Shown here piece after piece: positions 42,406-52,682 of a DNA stretch of 64,000 nucleotides. The position numbers and the translations under genes were made by a program. The stretch comes from Streptomyces sp. A 4/2 (lineage in GTDB: Bacteria; Actinomycetota; Actinomycetes; Streptomycetales; Streptomycetaceae), in the NCBI RefSeq assembly GCF_940670765.1, contig NZ_CALNVW010000017.1:1-64000 (forward strand), read 5' to 3'. Each line of letters opens with the position of its first letter. The stretch's first letter is position 1. The notes under the pieces are model-generated. The model did no database searches. It had not been told where the DNA came from and saw nothing but the letters and a program-made list of their open reading frames with translations.

Positions 42406-43011
42406 GTGCGGACCGCTTCCGGTGTGTGGCGTTGGCGGCACAATCCGCTGCGCCGTGGGACCGACCTCGCCGAGGCGTGGGTGGCGCTCGCCGCGGTGCT
42501 GCTGATCGCCGTCGTGAGCCCGGTGGTCGGGTGGCTGTGCGGTGCGCTCACCGACAGCGCGCTGCAGGACGCGGCGCAGGAGCAGCGCCGTCACCGGCAC
42601 GCGACGACGGCCACGGTGGTGCGGGCGCTGGCCGACCGTTCGGTGGTCGCCAATCCCGACGGGGTGGCCGACGCGGTGCCCCGCGGCCGGGTCGCCGCCG
42701 TCTGGACCGGTGTGGACGGCAGCAGGCACAGCGGGCCGCTCTCCACCTTCGACCGCGACGACCTCCCGGGCGCCCACCTGCGCATCTGGACGGACGACCG
42801 CGGACGGATCGTCAGCAGGCCCATGAAGGCGTCCACGGCGCGGGCCCACGCGGTCCTCGCCGGGACGGGCGCGGCTGCGGCGGCGGCCGGGCTCATCGTG
42901 CTCGGCCGGCGGTTCGTCGTATGGCGGCTCGTACGGGGACGGTACGTCAGGCTCGACCGCGCCTGGGCGAAAGCCGGTCCCGACTGGGGACGCACCGGCA
43001 CAGGCAGCTGA
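42406..43011 (+). CDS. Rv1733c-family membrane protein
   Basis: A 201-residue protein with two membrane spans (about 28-48 and 150-172) and an outer loop between them, as in the actinobacterial Rv1733c family. The start has R-T-A-S-G-V-W-R-W-R-H-N-P-L-R-R-G-T-D, a typical Streptomyces opening. Function unknown; the mycobacterial member is a dormancy-associated surface antigen. GTG start behind GAAGGGGGTG. It lies 90 bases upstream of the beta-helix ATPase. Confidence 0.75.
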   Translation: MRTASGVWRWRHNPLRRGTDLAEAWVALAAVLLIAVVSPVVGWLCGALTDSALQDAAQEQRRHRHATTATVVRALADRSVVANPDGVADAVPRGRVAAVWTGVDGSRHSGPLSTFDRDDLPGAHLRIWTDDRGRIVSRPMKASTARAHAVLAGTGAAAAAAGLIVLGRRFVVWRLVRGRYVRLDRAWAKAGPDWGRTGTGS

Positions 43012-43101
43012 GACCGGCTCCTCGCGTCAACTCCCGCGTCCCACGCGCGCTACGGTGGGGCCACATCCGTCGGGCACACGAGGTGGGGGCACAACACCGC
43101 C

Positions 43102-45537
43102 ATGGCACAGGGCACGGTCCAGGTGACGTACACCGGAACATCGAGGTGGCGGCGCCGCACAGGCGAGTACGCCTCACTCTCCGCGGCCCTGGAGGCCGCA
43201 GGCGACGGCGATGTCCTCACCGTCGCGCCGGGCACGTACCGCGAGAATCTCGTCGTGCAGCACGGCGTCACCCTGCGCGGCAGTGAAGGTGCGGCCGGCT
43301 CGGTGCGGATCGCTCCCGCCGACGGGATCCCGCTCACCGTACGGGCGTCGGCGGTGGTCCAGGATCTCCAGATCGAGGGCCAGGACTCGTCGGCCCCCGC
43401 GCTGCTCGTCGAGGAGGGCACGCCGGAGCTGCTGGATCTGCGGATCGTCACCCGGTCCGCCGTCGGCATCGAGGTACGCGGAGCGGCGCGGCCCACCGTG
43501 CGCCGCTGCACCGTCGACAACCCGGCCGGGGTCGGGATCGGCGTACTCGACGGCGCCGGAGGGGTGTTCGAGGACTGCGAGGTCGTCGCGGCCGGGCAGT
43601 CGGGCATCTCGGTGCACGGCGGCGCGCATCCGCGGATCGAGCGGTGCCGGGTGCATCACGCGTCCGGGGCCGGGCTGAGCATCACCGGCGAGGGCAGCGG
43701 TCTGGAGGCGTTCGGCTGCGAGGTGTACGAGGTCAAGGGCACCGGTGTGCAGGTCGCCGCGCGGGCGTCGGCGCACCTCACCGACTGCACGGTGCACCGC
43801 ACTTCGGCCGACGGGGTCACGCTGGACACCGATGCGGTGCTGACGCTGTCCGACTGCGACATCCATGACATTCCGGAGAACGCGGTCGATCTGCGGTCCC
43901 GTTCGGTGCTGACCCTGACGCGTTCGACCGTCCGGCGCTTCGGACGCAACGGCCTGTCCGTCTGGGACCCGGGCACCCGGGTGGACGCCAACCAGTGTGA
44001 GATCCATGACAGTACGGGCGACTACCCGGCCGTCTGGGTCAGCGACGGTGCGACGGTCGTGCTGGACTCCTGCCGGGTGCACGACGTGCCCGACGCGATC
44101 TTCGTGCTCGACCGCGGCTCACGTGCCGATGTCGTCGACAGCGACCTCTCCCAGGTCCGCAACACGGCCGTGTCGGTGAGCGACGGCGCCACCGCGCAGC
44201 TCGACGACTGCCGTATCAGGGAGGCCGCGACCGGCGCCTGGTTCCGCGACCACGGAAGTGGCGGCACGCTCAGCGGCTGCACCATAGACGCCGCGCAGAC
44301 CGGGGTCATCGTCACCAAGGGCGCCGACCCGCGGATCGAGCGGTGCACGGTCACCACGCCCGCCGAGGCCGGTTTCTACGTCTCGGCCGAGGGCCGCGGC
44401 ACCTTCCACAACTGCCGGGTGACCGGCAGCGGCGGGTACGGGTTCCACGTCATAGACGGCTGCCGCACCACCCTGACCCGCTGCCGGACCGAGCGGTGCG
44501 CGCGCGGTGGCTACGAGTTCGCCGACGGCGCCCACGGCGACGGCGGCGCGGGCGGTCCGGTCGTGGAGGACTGCACCAGTGACGAGAGCGGTCTGCTGAC
44601 GGAGCCGCCGGAGACTCCTGCCGTGGCGACCGCGACCCAGACCGCCGGGCTGCTCGGCGCGGTCCCCGCCCAGCGCCCCACCGGGACACCCGCCGTCCCG
44701 GCCGCCCCGGCCGTCACCGAGCCCATACGGTCGTCGGAGGACGTCCTCGGTGAACTCGACACCCTGGTGGGCCTGGAGAGCGTCAAGCGGGAGGTGCGCG
44801 CCCTCACGGACATGATCGAGATCGGCCGCCGCCGTCGCGAGGCGGGGCTCAAGGCGGCCTCGGCCCGCCGCCATCTGGTCTTCACCGGCTCCCCCGGCAC
44901 GGGAAAGACGACGGTGGCCCGGCTGTACGGCGAGATCCTGGCCTCGCTGGGAGTGCTGGAGCGCGGACACCTCGTCGAGGTCTCCCGTGTCGACCTGGTG
45001 GGCGAGCACATCGGTTCGACGGCCATCCGTACCCAGGAGGCGTTCGACCGGGCGCGCGGCGGCGTGCTGTTCATCGATGAGGCGTACGCCCTCTCCCCCG
45101 AGGATTCCGGCCGGGACTTCGGCAAGGAAGCCATCGACACCCTGGTGAAGCTGATGGAGGACCACCGCGACGCCGTGGTGGTGATCGTCGCCGGGTACAC
45201 CTTGGAGATGGAGCGCTTCCTCGGCGTCAACCCCGGTGTCGCTTCCCGTTTCTCACGGACCATCACCTTCGGCGACTACGAGCCGGCGGAACTGCTGCGG
45301 ATCGTGGAACAGCAGGCCGAGGAGCACGAGTACCGGCTCGGCGACGGCACGCCGGACGCGCTGCTGAAGTACTTCACCGAGTTGCCGAAGGGCCCGGCGT
45401 TCGGCAACGGCCGTACCGCCCGCCAGACTTTCGAGTCGATGGTGGAGCGGCACGCCGGCCGGGTCGCGCAGTTCTCCGAGATGTCGACCGACGATCTCAG
45501 TCTGCTGTTCGCCGAGGATCTGCCGGAACTTCCCTGA
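43102..45537 (+). CDS. Beta-helix / CbxX-type AAA ATPase fusion
   Basis: An 811-residue cytoplasmic protein without signal peptide. Residues 20-490 are a long right-handed parallel beta-helix of about twenty turns (pattern G-x-x-x-x-D-C-x-V-x, pectate-lyase fold) starting with [10 protein letters not shown]. After a Pro/Ala linker (about 500-545) comes an AAA domain of the CbbX/SpoVK/EccA group: L-V-G-L-E-S-V-K, Walker A G-S-P-G-T-G-K-T at 596-603, Walker B V-L-F-I-D-E-A-Y near 655, sensor and Arg finger S-R-F-S-R-T. The ATPase part probably remodels a partner held by the beta-helix. In ESX systems EccA has TPRs in place of this helix. Its end overlaps the next gene. Confidence 0.85.
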   Translation: MAQGTVQVTYTGTSRWRRRTGEYASLSAALEAAGDGDVLTVAPGTYRENLVVQHGVTLRGSEGAAGSVRIAPADGIPLTVRASAVVQDLQIEGQDSSAPALLVEEGTPELLDLRIVTRSAVGIEVRGAARPTVRRCTVDNPAGVGIGVLDGAGGVFEDCEVVAAGQSGISVHGGAHPRIERCRVHHASGAGLSITGEGSGLEAFGCEVYEVKGTGVQVAARASAHLTDCTVHRTSADGVTLDTDAVLTLSDCDIHDIPENAVDLRSRSVLTLTRSTVRRFGRNGLSVWDPGTRVDANQCEIHDSTGDYPAVWVSDGATVVLDSCRVHDVPDAIFVLDRGSRADVVDSDLSQVRNTAVSVSDGATAQLDDCRIREAATGAWFRDHGSGGTLSGCTIDAAQTGVIVTKGADPRIERCTVTTPAEAGFYVSAEGRGTFHNCRVTGSGGYGFHVIDGCRTTLTRCRTERCARGGYEFADGAHGDGGAGGPVVEDCTSDESGLLTEPPETPAVATATQTAGLLGAVPAQRPTGTPAVPAAPAVTEPIRSSEDVLGELDTLVGLESVKREVRALTDMIEIGRRRREAGLKAASARRHLVFTGSPGTGKTTVARLYGEILASLGVLERGHLVEVSRVDLVGEHIGSTAIRTQEAFDRARGGVLFIDEAYALSPEDSGRDFGKEAIDTLVKLMEDHRDAVVVIVAGYTLEMERFLGVNPGVASRFSRTITFGDYEPAELLRIVEQQAEEHEYRLGDGTPDALLKYFTELPKGPAFGNGRTARQTFESMVERHAGRVAQFSEMSTDDLSLLFAEDLPELP

Positions 45538-47854
45538 CCCGGCTGTCCGTCGTCCGCTGCGGTGCCTGTCGTGGCACCGCGGCGGCGAGCCGGGTCAGCA
45601 GCCCCGCACGCTCCTCGGCGAAGGCGGGGTCGGCCTGGTAGTCGGAGTGCCCCAGCACCGCCTCGGGCAGCGGGTGCCGGCGCGTTCGGCCGTACGCCGA
45701 CGGGTCGAGCAGCGGCCCCCGGTCCACGTCACCGGCGGGGATCACCCAGCCGCCGATCGGGTCGGTCAGGCGCCACAGATTGCGCCAGCAGCGCACCTCC
45801 TGGTGGAGGCCGGACAGACAGTCGGGGCCGAAGTACGCCGGGAACCACCGGCCGTACAGCCGCTCCAGCGGGGATCCGTAGGTGAGGAGGGCGACTCTGC
45901 GCCGGGTGCGGGCGGGAAGTTGCCAGACCGCTGCCGCCGCCAGCACGCTGCCCTGGGAGTGCCCGGAGATCACCAGCCTGCCCCCGGTGAGGTCGGTCCA
46001 TGTGAACATCCGCCAGGTCAGGTCGGGGACGGCTCGCTCGGCGTAGCAGGGCGGCGCGAACGGGTGGGCCGCGCGCGGCCAGAAGGTGCCCACGTCCCAG
46101 AGGATGCCGACGCTGCGCCGGGCCGAGGCGTCGCGGTAGGCGCGCCTGCCCCAGGTGACGAACAGTATGAAGCCGAGGCCGATCAGCCAGGAGCCGAGCG
46201 CCTGCACCGCCTGGGCGGCGGACGCGATGAAGCCCGGTGCCACCTGGGCCGCGCGGCCCGGTACTTCTTCGCTGAACCAGGAGCCGAGCAGCGCGCCGGC
46301 CCCGAGCAGCAGGGTGGCGGCCGACACGGCGCCGAGGAACGGCGGCGCCGCGTCGGTGAGTTGGGCGCGGGCCCGGACTCCGGCGATCTGCCTGGTGCGG
46401 ACGGTGTCGGCCCTCTCCCCCGGGTAGTCGGCCATGAGGGTCCGGGCGATGCGGCGTCGGCGGCGTACCGTGCGGGCCGCGTAGTAGGCGGCCGGGAGCA
46501 GCAGGACGAGCAGCAGCACCGGGATCACCGAGGCCTGCCAGCTGAGCAGGACCGGCGGCCCGGTGATGGCGCTCTTCCGGCCCATGCCGGGGGTGCCGGA
46601 CCCGTCGAGCCAGTCGGCCACCCGCTGGGCGACACCGCCGGTCATCACCCCGCCCAGCGCGCAGGCCAGCAGGGCGACGGCCGGACCGCCGAGGCCGCGC
46701 AGCGCGGTACGGCCGTGGGGCGCCCTGCGGTACAGCGCCAGGGCCACGACGGCGAGCACGACGACGAGGCCCAGCTGGGACAGCGTGATGATGCCGAACG
46801 TACGGTCGCCGGGCAGGGTGCCGTGCGACTCCCAGCCGGGCCGGGACCAGGCCGCGTACACGGCGGACAGGGCGAGCAGGACCAGTGCGGCGCCCGGAAG
46901 GAGGGTGACGACGGCCTGGTCCAGGTCGTCGTCGAGGCGGGTCTCGGTACGGCCCCTGCGGCAGACGACCCAGAGGACAACTCCCCCGGCCACCAGCAGC
47001 GTTGCCTCCAGGAGCCAGCCGATGGCCTCCAGGAGCGTCCCCGAGGCACGGCGGTCGAAGGTGGCGGTGGCGACGGTGAGCGCCGCGGCCACGGTCAGGA
47101 ACCCGGCGGCGGTGTGGGCGGCGCGCAGCCGGGCGACGAGGCGGCGTCCGTACCAGAATCCGGGCCTGCCGAGCGCCGGGCGGGCGGACGGCTCGGCGTC
47201 CTCCGGGTCGGTGTGGAACTCCTCCCCCAGCGGCTGCTGGGACTCGTACGCGCTCCAGGTGCGGTTGGAGAGGTACCAGAGCAGCGTGGTGAGGCCGCTG
47301 GGCACCAGCGCGGCGGCGGCCAGCCTGCGGCCGGGCTGTGCCCACCAATCGCCGCGTGCGGCCGAGAGGAAGCCGAGCCACGACTTGCCGTCGGAGCAGG
47401 CGGGCGAGCCCGCGCACTGCCAGGCCGTCAGGTCCAGTGCCACCTCGCAGGCCGCGGCGACCAGCAGCACGGTGAGGCTGAGGGCGACGAGCCGCACCAG
47501 CACTCCGTACAGGCGGGCGGTCCGGCGCGCTCCGTGGGCGGAAGGCAGCATCCAGTGGGCGAGGTTGACCACCATGAACGGGAGCAGCAGCAGCCACAGG
47601 GCGCGGGCGCTGTTGCCCGAGGTGAGGTTGGACCAGACGTACGCCTCGGGGACCGGGCCGTCCTGGTACCGCTCCGGGTGGGATTCGGCGTCGACGTCCT
47701 CGGTGCGGCGGTAGACGGCGGCCGTCTCGTCGCCGCTGACGCGGACCGGGCACGAGTCGCCGAGCATCTCCTGCGGGGTGGCCCCGCCGACGCCGTGGAC
47801 GAGAAGTTCGAGGGCGGGTTCGCCGCTCGGGCGGGAAGGCGGGGCTGGTGACAC
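45497..47854 (-). CDS. Polytopic membrane protein with C-terminal alpha/beta-hydrolase motif
   Basis: A 785-residue protein. The N-terminus [19 protein letters not shown] resembles the first strand and oxyanion region of a lipase; about ten to twelve membrane spans follow; near residue 640 [14 protein letters not shown] is a clear lipase nucleophile elbow, with a candidate His at the end (L-G-H-S-D-Y). The hydrolase domain thus seems split by the membrane region. Likely substrate is a lipid; not known experimentally as far as I can tell. GTG start at 47854. It converges on and overlaps the AAA gene by 41 bases. Confidence 0.72.
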   Translation of the reverse strand: MSPAPPSRPSGEPALELLVHGVGGATPQEMLGDSCPVRVSGDETAAVYRRTEDVDAESHPERYQDGPVPEAYVWSNLTSGNSARALWLLLLPFMVVNLAHWMLPSAHGARRTARLYGVLVRLVALSLTVLLVAAACEVALDLTAWQCAGSPACSDGKSWLGFLSAARGDWWAQPGRRLAAAALVPSGLTTLLWYLSNRTWSAYESQQPLGEEFHTDPEDAEPSARPALGRPGFWYGRRLVARLRAAHTAAGFLTVAAALTVATATFDRRASGTLLEAIGWLLEATLLVAGGVVLWVVCRRGRTETRLDDDLDQAVVTLLPGAALVLLALSAVYAAWSRPGWESHGTLPGDRTFGIITLSQLGLVVVLAVVALALYRRAPHGRTALRGLGGPAVALLACALGGVMTGGVAQRVADWLDGSGTPGMGRKSAITGPPVLLSWQASVIPVLLLVLLLPAAYYAARTVRRRRRIARTLMADYPGERADTVRTRQIAGVRARAQLTDAAPPFLGAVSAATLLLGAGALLGSWFSEEVPGRAAQVAPGFIASAAQAVQALGSWLIGLGFILFVTWGRRAYRDASARRSVGILWDVGTFWPRAAHPFAPPCYAERAVPDLTWRMFTWTDLTGGRLVISGHSQGSVLAAAAVWQLPARTRRRVALLTYGSPLERLYGRWFPAYFGPDCLSGLHQEVRCWRNLWRLTDPIGGWVIPAGDVDRGPLLDPSAYGRTRRHPLPEAVLGHSDYQADPAFAEERAGLLTRLAAAVPRQAPQRTTDSRVREVPADPRRTAD

Positions 47855-48061
47855 TGCGGTGGCTCGCTCTCGTGGTGGGGACGCTCGACGGCGCGGTGTC
47901 CGGAATCCCGGACGCCGGCCGCGCGGCTCTCACTGAATCTCCCCGTGGACCGGGCCCGGCAACCGGTGGGGCACTCCGGAACTCTGCGTGCGAGGATGAG
48001 GGATCCTCGGCGATCAGGCGGGCCGGGGCCGTGTCGTGATGCGGAAGGATCGGAGACTGCG

Positions 48062-48898
48062 GTGAGCGACAACCAGAATTTGCTCGCGGAGCAGCGTCGC
48101 GCTCTGATCCTCGACGAGGTCCGGCGGCGGGGCGGCGTCCGTGTCAACGAACTCACCCGCAAGCTCAAGGTCTCGGACATGACGGTCCGCCGGGACCTCG
48201 ACGCGCTGGCGCGTCAGGGTGTCATCGAGAAGGTGCACGGCGGCGCCGTGCCGGTGGTCGAGGCGTCGACGCACGAGCCGGGGTTCGAGGCCAAGTCCGG
48301 GCTGGAACTCAGCGCCAAGGAGGACATCGCGCGGGCCGCCGCAGCGATGGCCGTACCGGGCAGCGCCATCGCCCTGTCCGGCGGGACCACGACCTACGCC
48401 CTCGCCCACCAGTTGCTGGACGTGCCGGACCTGACGGTGGTGACCAATTCCGTACGGGTCGCCGATGTCTTCCACTCGGCGCACCGGGTGACCGCCGGGA
48501 GCGGGCCGCGTCCGGGGGCGGCGACCGTGGTGCTCACCGGCGGCGTGCGTACGCCGTCGGACTCCCTGGTCGGTCCGGTGGCCGACCAGGCGATCCGTTC
48601 GCTGCACTTCGATGTGCTGTTCCTGGGGGTGCACGGGATATCGGCCGAGGCCGGGCTGTCCACGCCGAACCTGGCGGAGGCGGAGACGAACCGCCGGTTC
48701 GTCCGGTCCGCGCGCCGGGTGGTGGTGGTCGCCGACCACACCAAGTGGGGCACGGTGGGGCTGAGTTCCTTCGCGACACTGGAGGACGTGGACGCGTTCG
48801 TCACCGACGCCGGGCTGTCCGCGGAGGCCCGCGAGGAGATCGCCGAGTGCCTGCCGCGGCTGGTCGTCGCGGGCGAGGGCGGCCAGGACCTGTCCTGA
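48062..48898 (+). CDS. DeoR-family transcriptional regulator
   Basis: A 278-residue protein. Its DeoR helix-turn-helix is V-R-V-N-E-L-T-R-K-L-K-V-S-D-M-T-V-R-R-D-L-D-A-L (about 27-50), followed by the E-K-V-H-G-G-A-V signature and a DeoRC sugar-phosphate sensor (G-G-T-T-T-Y-A-L-A, F-L-G-V-H-G, V-V-V-A-D-H-T-K-W-G). It should respond to a phosphorylated sugar. No sugar operon is adjacent, so the regulon is unknown. GTG at 48062 has GGAG six bases before it. Divergent from the membrane hydrolase gene. Confidence 0.88.
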   Translation: MSDNQNLLAEQRRALILDEVRRRGGVRVNELTRKLKVSDMTVRRDLDALARQGVIEKVHGGAVPVVEASTHEPGFEAKSGLELSAKEDIARAAAAMAVPGSAIALSGGTTTYALAHQLLDVPDLTVVTNSVRVADVFHSAHRVTAGSGPRPGAATVVLTGGVRTPSDSLVGPVADQAIRSLHFDVLFLGVHGISAEAGLSTPNLAEAETNRRFVRSARRVVVVADHTKWGTVGLSSFATLEDVDAFVTDAGLSAEAREEIAECLPRLVVAGEGGQDLS

Positions 48899-49138
48899 GG
48901 TCTTCCGCCCGCCCTCGTACTCACCCGGTGCCGCGCGTCACCGCGGGGCTGCGGTGCCGTTGCTCCACGGTGGCCGGACCGACGGTCCTGAGCCGCCTCC
49001 GCCGTGGAACCTGCCCGGGTTCCGGATGCGCCCAGCCGGCCTGCTGGAGAGCGCCCCGCTGCCTCAGGTGGTCACTCACGACCCCAACGGGTGTGAGATA
49101 GCGCGGGGTTCGGGCGCCCGGGTCGGCGGGGCAGACAG

Positions 49139-49153
49139 CTGACAGGCCGTCAG
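49139..49153. promoter_or_regulatory. Inverted repeat before the SRPBCC gene; rest of 305-base gap empty
   Basis: The gap 48899-49203 holds no gene. A weak nested hairpin (TCCACGG...CCGTGGA around 48963-49005) may end the DeoR transcript. CTGAC-AGGCC-GTCAG at 49139-49153 directly abuts TATGGT (49155-49160), a possible -10 element, so a bound protein there would cover the promoter. Confidence 0.45.
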
Positions 49154-49203
49154 CTATGGTGTGCGGGCCCGTACGCCCCAGACTCCCCAGGAGGTGCGGC
49201 CCG

Positions 49204-49677
49204 ATGGCTCACCGACTCCGCCCCGTCGGCCTCGACTTCATAGAGTCCGCCCCCCTGCGCCTGGTCTACGCCGCCGGGGTCGCCGCCGACGCCGAGGCCG
49301 TCTACGGTGCGCTCGCCGAGGACCTGGAGGCCATGCCCACCTGGTTCAGCGCCGTTACCCAGGCCCGCCACACCGAGGGCGGCCGTTCGGTACGGCTCAA
49401 GGGCGGCGTCCGCATGGACGAATCGATCCTGGCGGCGGAGCCTTCGATCCGGTACGCCTACCGGGTCGACGAGACCAACGCTCCTGGCCTGCGGGCCCTG
49501 TTGGAGGAGTGGCGGCTGACCACCACCGAATCGGGGACCCGGGTCCAGTGGACCTTCGCGGCCGACGGCCCCGCCCCCCTGCTCGCCGGGATGCGGCTGG
49601 GCCGGGCCGGAATGGGGCGGGCCTTCCGCCAGGCCGTGCAGAAGCTGGACGAACGGCTCGCCACGGCCCCCGCGTAG
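49204..49677 (+). CDS. SRPBCC-family protein (polyketide cyclase-like)
   Basis: A 157-residue protein with the helix-grip pattern: V-A-A-D-A-E-A-V-Y-G-A-L-A-E-D-L-E near the start, central strands R-S-V-R-L-K-G-G-V-R-M-D-E, and the long C-terminal helix. It forms a hydrophobic pocket for a lipid or aromatic ligand; the reaction, if any, is unknown. The ATG at 49204 follows AGGAGG; an upstream ATG in frame lacks a ribosome site. Confidence 0.8.
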   Translation: MAHRLRPVGLDFIESAPLRLVYAAGVAADAEAVYGALAEDLEAMPTWFSAVTQARHTEGGRSVRLKGGVRMDESILAAEPSIRYAYRVDETNAPGLRALLEEWRLTTTESGTRVQWTFAADGPAPLLAGMRLGRAGMGRAFRQAVQKLDERLATAPA

Positions 49678-49731
49678 TACCGCGCCGGACCCGAACCCGC
49701 CGGTCGTGGCGCCGCGTTCAGGCAATCCCGG

Positions 49732-50865
49732 TCACTCGGTCCAGTCGCCGGTGGCCAGGAACCGTTCGATCACCTCGGTGCAGGGCGCGATGTCGATCCC
49801 TTGTACGGCGAGCCAGCTGTCGGAGTAGTACTTGTCGAGATAGCGGTCGCCCGGGTCGCAGAGCAGCGTCACCACGCTGCCGGTGCGCCCCTCTGCCACC
49901 ATCTCGGCGACGATCTTCAGCGCGCTCCACAGTCCCGTACCGGTGGATCCCCCCGCCTTGCGCCCGATGACCCGGTCGAGGGCGCGGATCGCGGCGACGC
50001 TGGCCGCGTCCGGCACCTTCATCATCCGGTCGATGGCGCCCGGCACGAAGCTCGGCTCCATCCGGGGCCTGCCGATGCCCTCGATCCGGGACCCGCAGTC
50101 GCTGGTCGCGAGGGGGTCGTTCCGGGTCCAGCCGTCGAAGAAACAGGAGTTCTCCGGGTCCGGGACACAGATCCGGGTGTCGTGCTGCATGTAGTGCACA
50201 TAGCGCGCGATGGTCGCCGATGTGCCGCCGGTCCCCGCGGTGGCGACGATCCAGGCGGGCTCGGGGTACCGCTCCAGTTTCAGCTGCTGGTAGATCGACT
50301 CGGCGATGTTGTTGTTACCGCGCCAGTCGGTGGCCCGTTCCGCGTACGTGAACTGGTCGATGTAGTGACCGCCGGTCGAGGCCGCGAGCGCGGCGGCCTC
50401 CTCGTACATCCTCCGGGAGTCGTCCAGGAAGTGGCACCGGCCGCCGTGGAATTCGATCAGCCGGCACTTCTCCGGGCTGGTGGTGCGCGGCATGACGGCG
50501 ATGAACGGGACGCCGATGAGCTTGGAGAAGTACGCCTCGGAGACCGCCGTGGAGCCGCTGGACGCCTCGATCACCGGCTTGCCGGGCCGGATCCAGCCGT
50601 TGCACAGCCCGTAGAGGAAGAGCGAGCGGGCGAGCCGGTGCTTGAGGCTGCCCGTCGGGTGGGTGGACTCGTCCTTGAGGTAGAGGTCGATGCCCCACTC
50701 CTCGGGGAGCGGAAAGCGCAGCAGATGGGTGTCGGCGGAACGGTTCGCGTCGGCCTGCACCTTGCGCACCGCCTCCTTCAGCCAGGCCCGGTACTCCGGG
50801 TCGCTGCGATCGACATCGACGGTCACTGCGGCCCCGGCGTCCGGATCCCGCTCACTCGTGCTCAC
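49732..50865 (-). CDS. cds1: PLP-dependent cysteine desulfhydrase (Cds1-like)
   Basis: A 377-residue fold-type II PLP enzyme. The Schiff-base Lys is in P-T-G-S-L-K-H-R, the substrate loop is S-S-G-S-T, and the phosphate loop is G-T-G-G-T-S-A-T-I. Order and length resemble mycobacterial Cds1 (Rv3684), which splits cysteine to H2S, pyruvate and ammonia, more than CysK or CysM. Conserved E-N-S-C-F-F-D-G-W and [12 protein letters not shown] support this. GTG start at 50865 with GAGGAG upstream. A cysteine-synthase-like role cannot be excluded. Confidence 0.82.
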   Translation of the reverse strand: MSTSERDPDAGAAVTVDVDRSDPEYRAWLKEAVRKVQADANRSADTHLLRFPLPEEWGIDLYLKDESTHPTGSLKHRLARSLFLYGLCNGWIRPGKPVIEASSGSTAVSEAYFSKLIGVPFIAVMPRTTSPEKCRLIEFHGGRCHFLDDSRRMYEEAAALAASTGGHYIDQFTYAERATDWRGNNNIAESIYQQLKLERYPEPAWIVATAGTGGTSATIARYVHYMQHDTRICVPDPENSCFFDGWTRNDPLATSDCGSRIEGIGRPRMEPSFVPGAIDRMMKVPDAASVAAIRALDRVIGRKAGGSTGTGLWSALKIVAEMVAEGRTGSVVTLLCDPGDRYLDKYYSDSWLAVQGIDIAPCTEVIERFLATGDWTE

Positions 50866-51087
50866 GCGCCCTGCTCCTCGCTGTTCTGAACTCCGGCCCC
50901 CGGTCGTAACCATAGGCACCCCACCTGCACAAACGTTCACTTTGACCGTCCATAGGGCTGACTTGTGGGGCGCCGCCCAGGAAAGGCACATGCCAATGCC
51001 GCCCGGCGGCCGTTGCGGACTGGTGCGAGGGCCCGCCGCCCGGCACACTTCCCGGAGGGGATCAATTCGAAGAGGGCGGGGCGAGCC

Positions 51088-51396
51088 ATGTCAGAGGCCG
51101 AATTCACTGCGACGGGTGTACGGATCGAGCGATGGACCCGCTCCCTCACCCGGGCGGGACAAGTACTGATCAAGGACGGCAGGCTTGCCCTGCTGACCAG
51201 CAACGGACGCGAGATCGACAGCGCCCCGCTCGGCGCGGTCAGCGCCGGACGGCCGTGGTTCGCCAGGGTCGGCCGCATGGTGGCGACCGTCAACGGCACC
51301 CGGTACCGGCTGACGATGGGGCAGCGGAACATGCCGCTCGACAGCTCGAAGGCCGCCGCCCGCTTCCTGGACGCCGTACGCGGGAGCCGCCGCTGA
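51088..51396 (+). CDS. Small conserved hypothetical protein
   Basis: 102 residues, no recognised family. It is basic, with a beta-rich middle ([21 protein letters not shown]) that could be a small PH-like or SH3-like barrel, and an Arg-rich end. No membrane span or signal. ATG at 51088 is taken as start, behind a G-rich stretch; coding GC3 pattern continues from there to the stop. It is divergent from the cds1 gene by 222 bases. Confidence 0.6.
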   Translation: MSEAEFTATGVRIERWTRSLTRAGQVLIKDGRLALLTSNGREIDSAPLGAVSAGRPWFARVGRMVATVNGTRYRLTMGQRNMPLDSSKAAARFLDAVRGSRR

Positions 51397-51536
51397 CCGG
51401 AACGCGAGTTGCGAAGCCGCACCCCCTGGGCGACCCTGGACTCACATCACTAACGGTTCACCGGCGGTCACGCTGAGAACAGCCCCCCGCCGGACCACTT
51501 CGTCTTCTTCCGGACCTATTTCGGGGAGTCGCAGCC

Positions 51537-52031
51537 GTGATCAGCCAGCCAACCAGGCATTGCACAGTAGAACTTCAGGCCCTGCCGTCCCGCATCGGAC
51601 AGGTCCGCAGAATTGTGTCGGCGCAACTGCGCTACTGGCATCTCGATCCGCTGATCGACCAAGCAGCGCTGGGCGTCACCGAGTTGCTCACCAATGTCCA
51701 CCGCCATGCCGAACCGGACAAGTTGTGCACGGTCGAGATGGATCTGCTGCTCGACCGGCTCACCGTGTCGGTCCACGACCACGATCCCCGGATGCCCACG
51801 GTGCGCGACGCCGACCAGTTCGCCACCTGCGGACGCGGCCTCTCGATGATCGCCGCGGTCAGTGAGTGCTGGGGCGTACGGCCGCAGGGGGCGACCGGGA
51901 AGATCGTGTGGTTCACGCTTCCCGCGCCGTCCTCGGCCGCGGCCCTGGACTGCGAACTGCTCTACGGGGCAACGACCCCCGGCCCTTTCGCCGAACCGCA
52001 TCCGGCCACCCGGCCGGTGCTGGTCAGCTGA
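51537..52031 (+). CDS. Anti-sigma-factor-type ATP-binding protein (HATPase_c_2)
   Basis: A 164-residue GHKL ATPase of the RsbW/SpoIIAB kind: N box T-E-L-L-T-N-V-H-R-H-A (about 49-59), G1 box H-D-H-D-P-R-M-P and G2 box G-R-G-L-S-M-I-A-A-V. Streptomycetes have dozens of these; most lack an adjacent sigma factor and regulate stress or development by phosphorylating or holding an antagonist. No sigma factor or antagonist gene is next to it. GTG start at 51537. Confidence 0.85.
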   Translation: MISQPTRHCTVELQALPSRIGQVRRIVSAQLRYWHLDPLIDQAALGVTELLTNVHRHAEPDKLCTVEMDLLLDRLTVSVHDHDPRMPTVRDADQFATCGRGLSMIAAVSECWGVRPQGATGKIVWFTLPAPSSAAALDCELLYGATTPGPFAEPHPATRPVLVS

Positions 52032-52050
52032 CCGGACGGCGCCCCGGGGG

Positions 52051-52110
52051 CGTCACGGCGGCAGGGCGCCCCCGCCGCGCGTGCGCCGGGGGCGTCCTGC
52101 CGTCGTGACG
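52051..52110. terminator. 24-bp bidirectional hairpin
   Basis: Arms 52051-52074 and 52087-52110 pair over all 24 positions, the only departures being two G-U wobbles, with a 12-base loop. It lies between the convergent stops of the anti-sigma ATPase and SHOCT genes. Confidence 0.9.
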
Positions 52111-52116
52111 GGAGGG

Positions 52117-52407
52117 TCAGGCGGGCCCGCTCCTGGACGGCGGACCGAACTGCTCGTCCAGCACGGACAGCCTGCGCCAGTACTCGTCCTCATCGATCTC
52201 ACCGGTCGCGAACCTGCGTCCGAGGATCTCGATCGGCGACTGCTCGCCGTGCCCGGTGCGCGGCCGGCCGGGCCCCTGCCACGGGCCGCGCCGGCCCCGC
52301 CACACGGTGCGGCGCAGCACCGTGACGACCGTGATGACGACGGCTGCCCAGAAGAACGGGAAGAACAGGATCCACGGTCCGGGTCCCGCGAACGCCAGGG
52401 TGTTCAT
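52117..52407 (-). CDS. SHOCT-domain membrane protein
   Basis: 96 residues: one membrane span (about 10-32), a basic Gly/Arg/Pro linker, and a C-terminal SHOCT motif S-P-I-E-I-L-G-R-R-F-A-T-G-E-I-D-E-D-E-Y. SHOCT motifs are short oligomerisation or tethering elements. Small proteins of this build are frequent in actinobacteria and of unknown role. ATG at 52407 has a GAGGAGC site. Confidence 0.82.
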   Translation of the reverse strand: MNTLAFAGPGPWILFFPFFWAAVVITVVTVLRRTVWRGRRGPWQGPGRPRTGHGEQSPIEILGRRFATGEIDEDEYWRRLSVLDEQFGPPSRSGPA

Positions 52408-52589
52408 ATCGGTTCAGCTCCTCGGTGGGAATGGCCCTTTCCGATATCGAGCCTCCCTCCGCGAGGGGGCCGCGGGCGTCGTACGGCCAGCGGCTCCGGG
52501 ACTACCCCAGCGGGAGTACGCGGCGACGGTGCGGCTGCTCCCGACGCGGCTTCGGTGCGCGGCTCCGCCTGCGGGCGTCCCGTCCGTGG

Positions 52590-52682
52590 CTTCCCTGCGC
52601 GGGTCTTCCCTGCGCGGCCCCCTCGTCTGCCCTGCGCGACCCCCTCGTGCGACTCCTTCGCACGGCTCCCTCGCGCGGCTCC
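52590..52682. repeat. Degenerate GC-rich repeats behind the ROK gene
   Basis: CCCTGCGCG occurs three times and CCCCCTCGT twice within 93 bases, in loose units of about 20-24. The tract ends at the ROK stop codon; it does not form a good terminator. The rest of the 275-base gap up to the SHOCT gene shows nothing else. Confidence 0.6.

Noticed and set aside
45647..47851. Open frame of about 730 codons on the plus strand opposite the membrane hydrolase
   Set aside because: Gly/Arg/Glu-rich without motifs; the minus-strand protein has clear spans and a lipase elbow.
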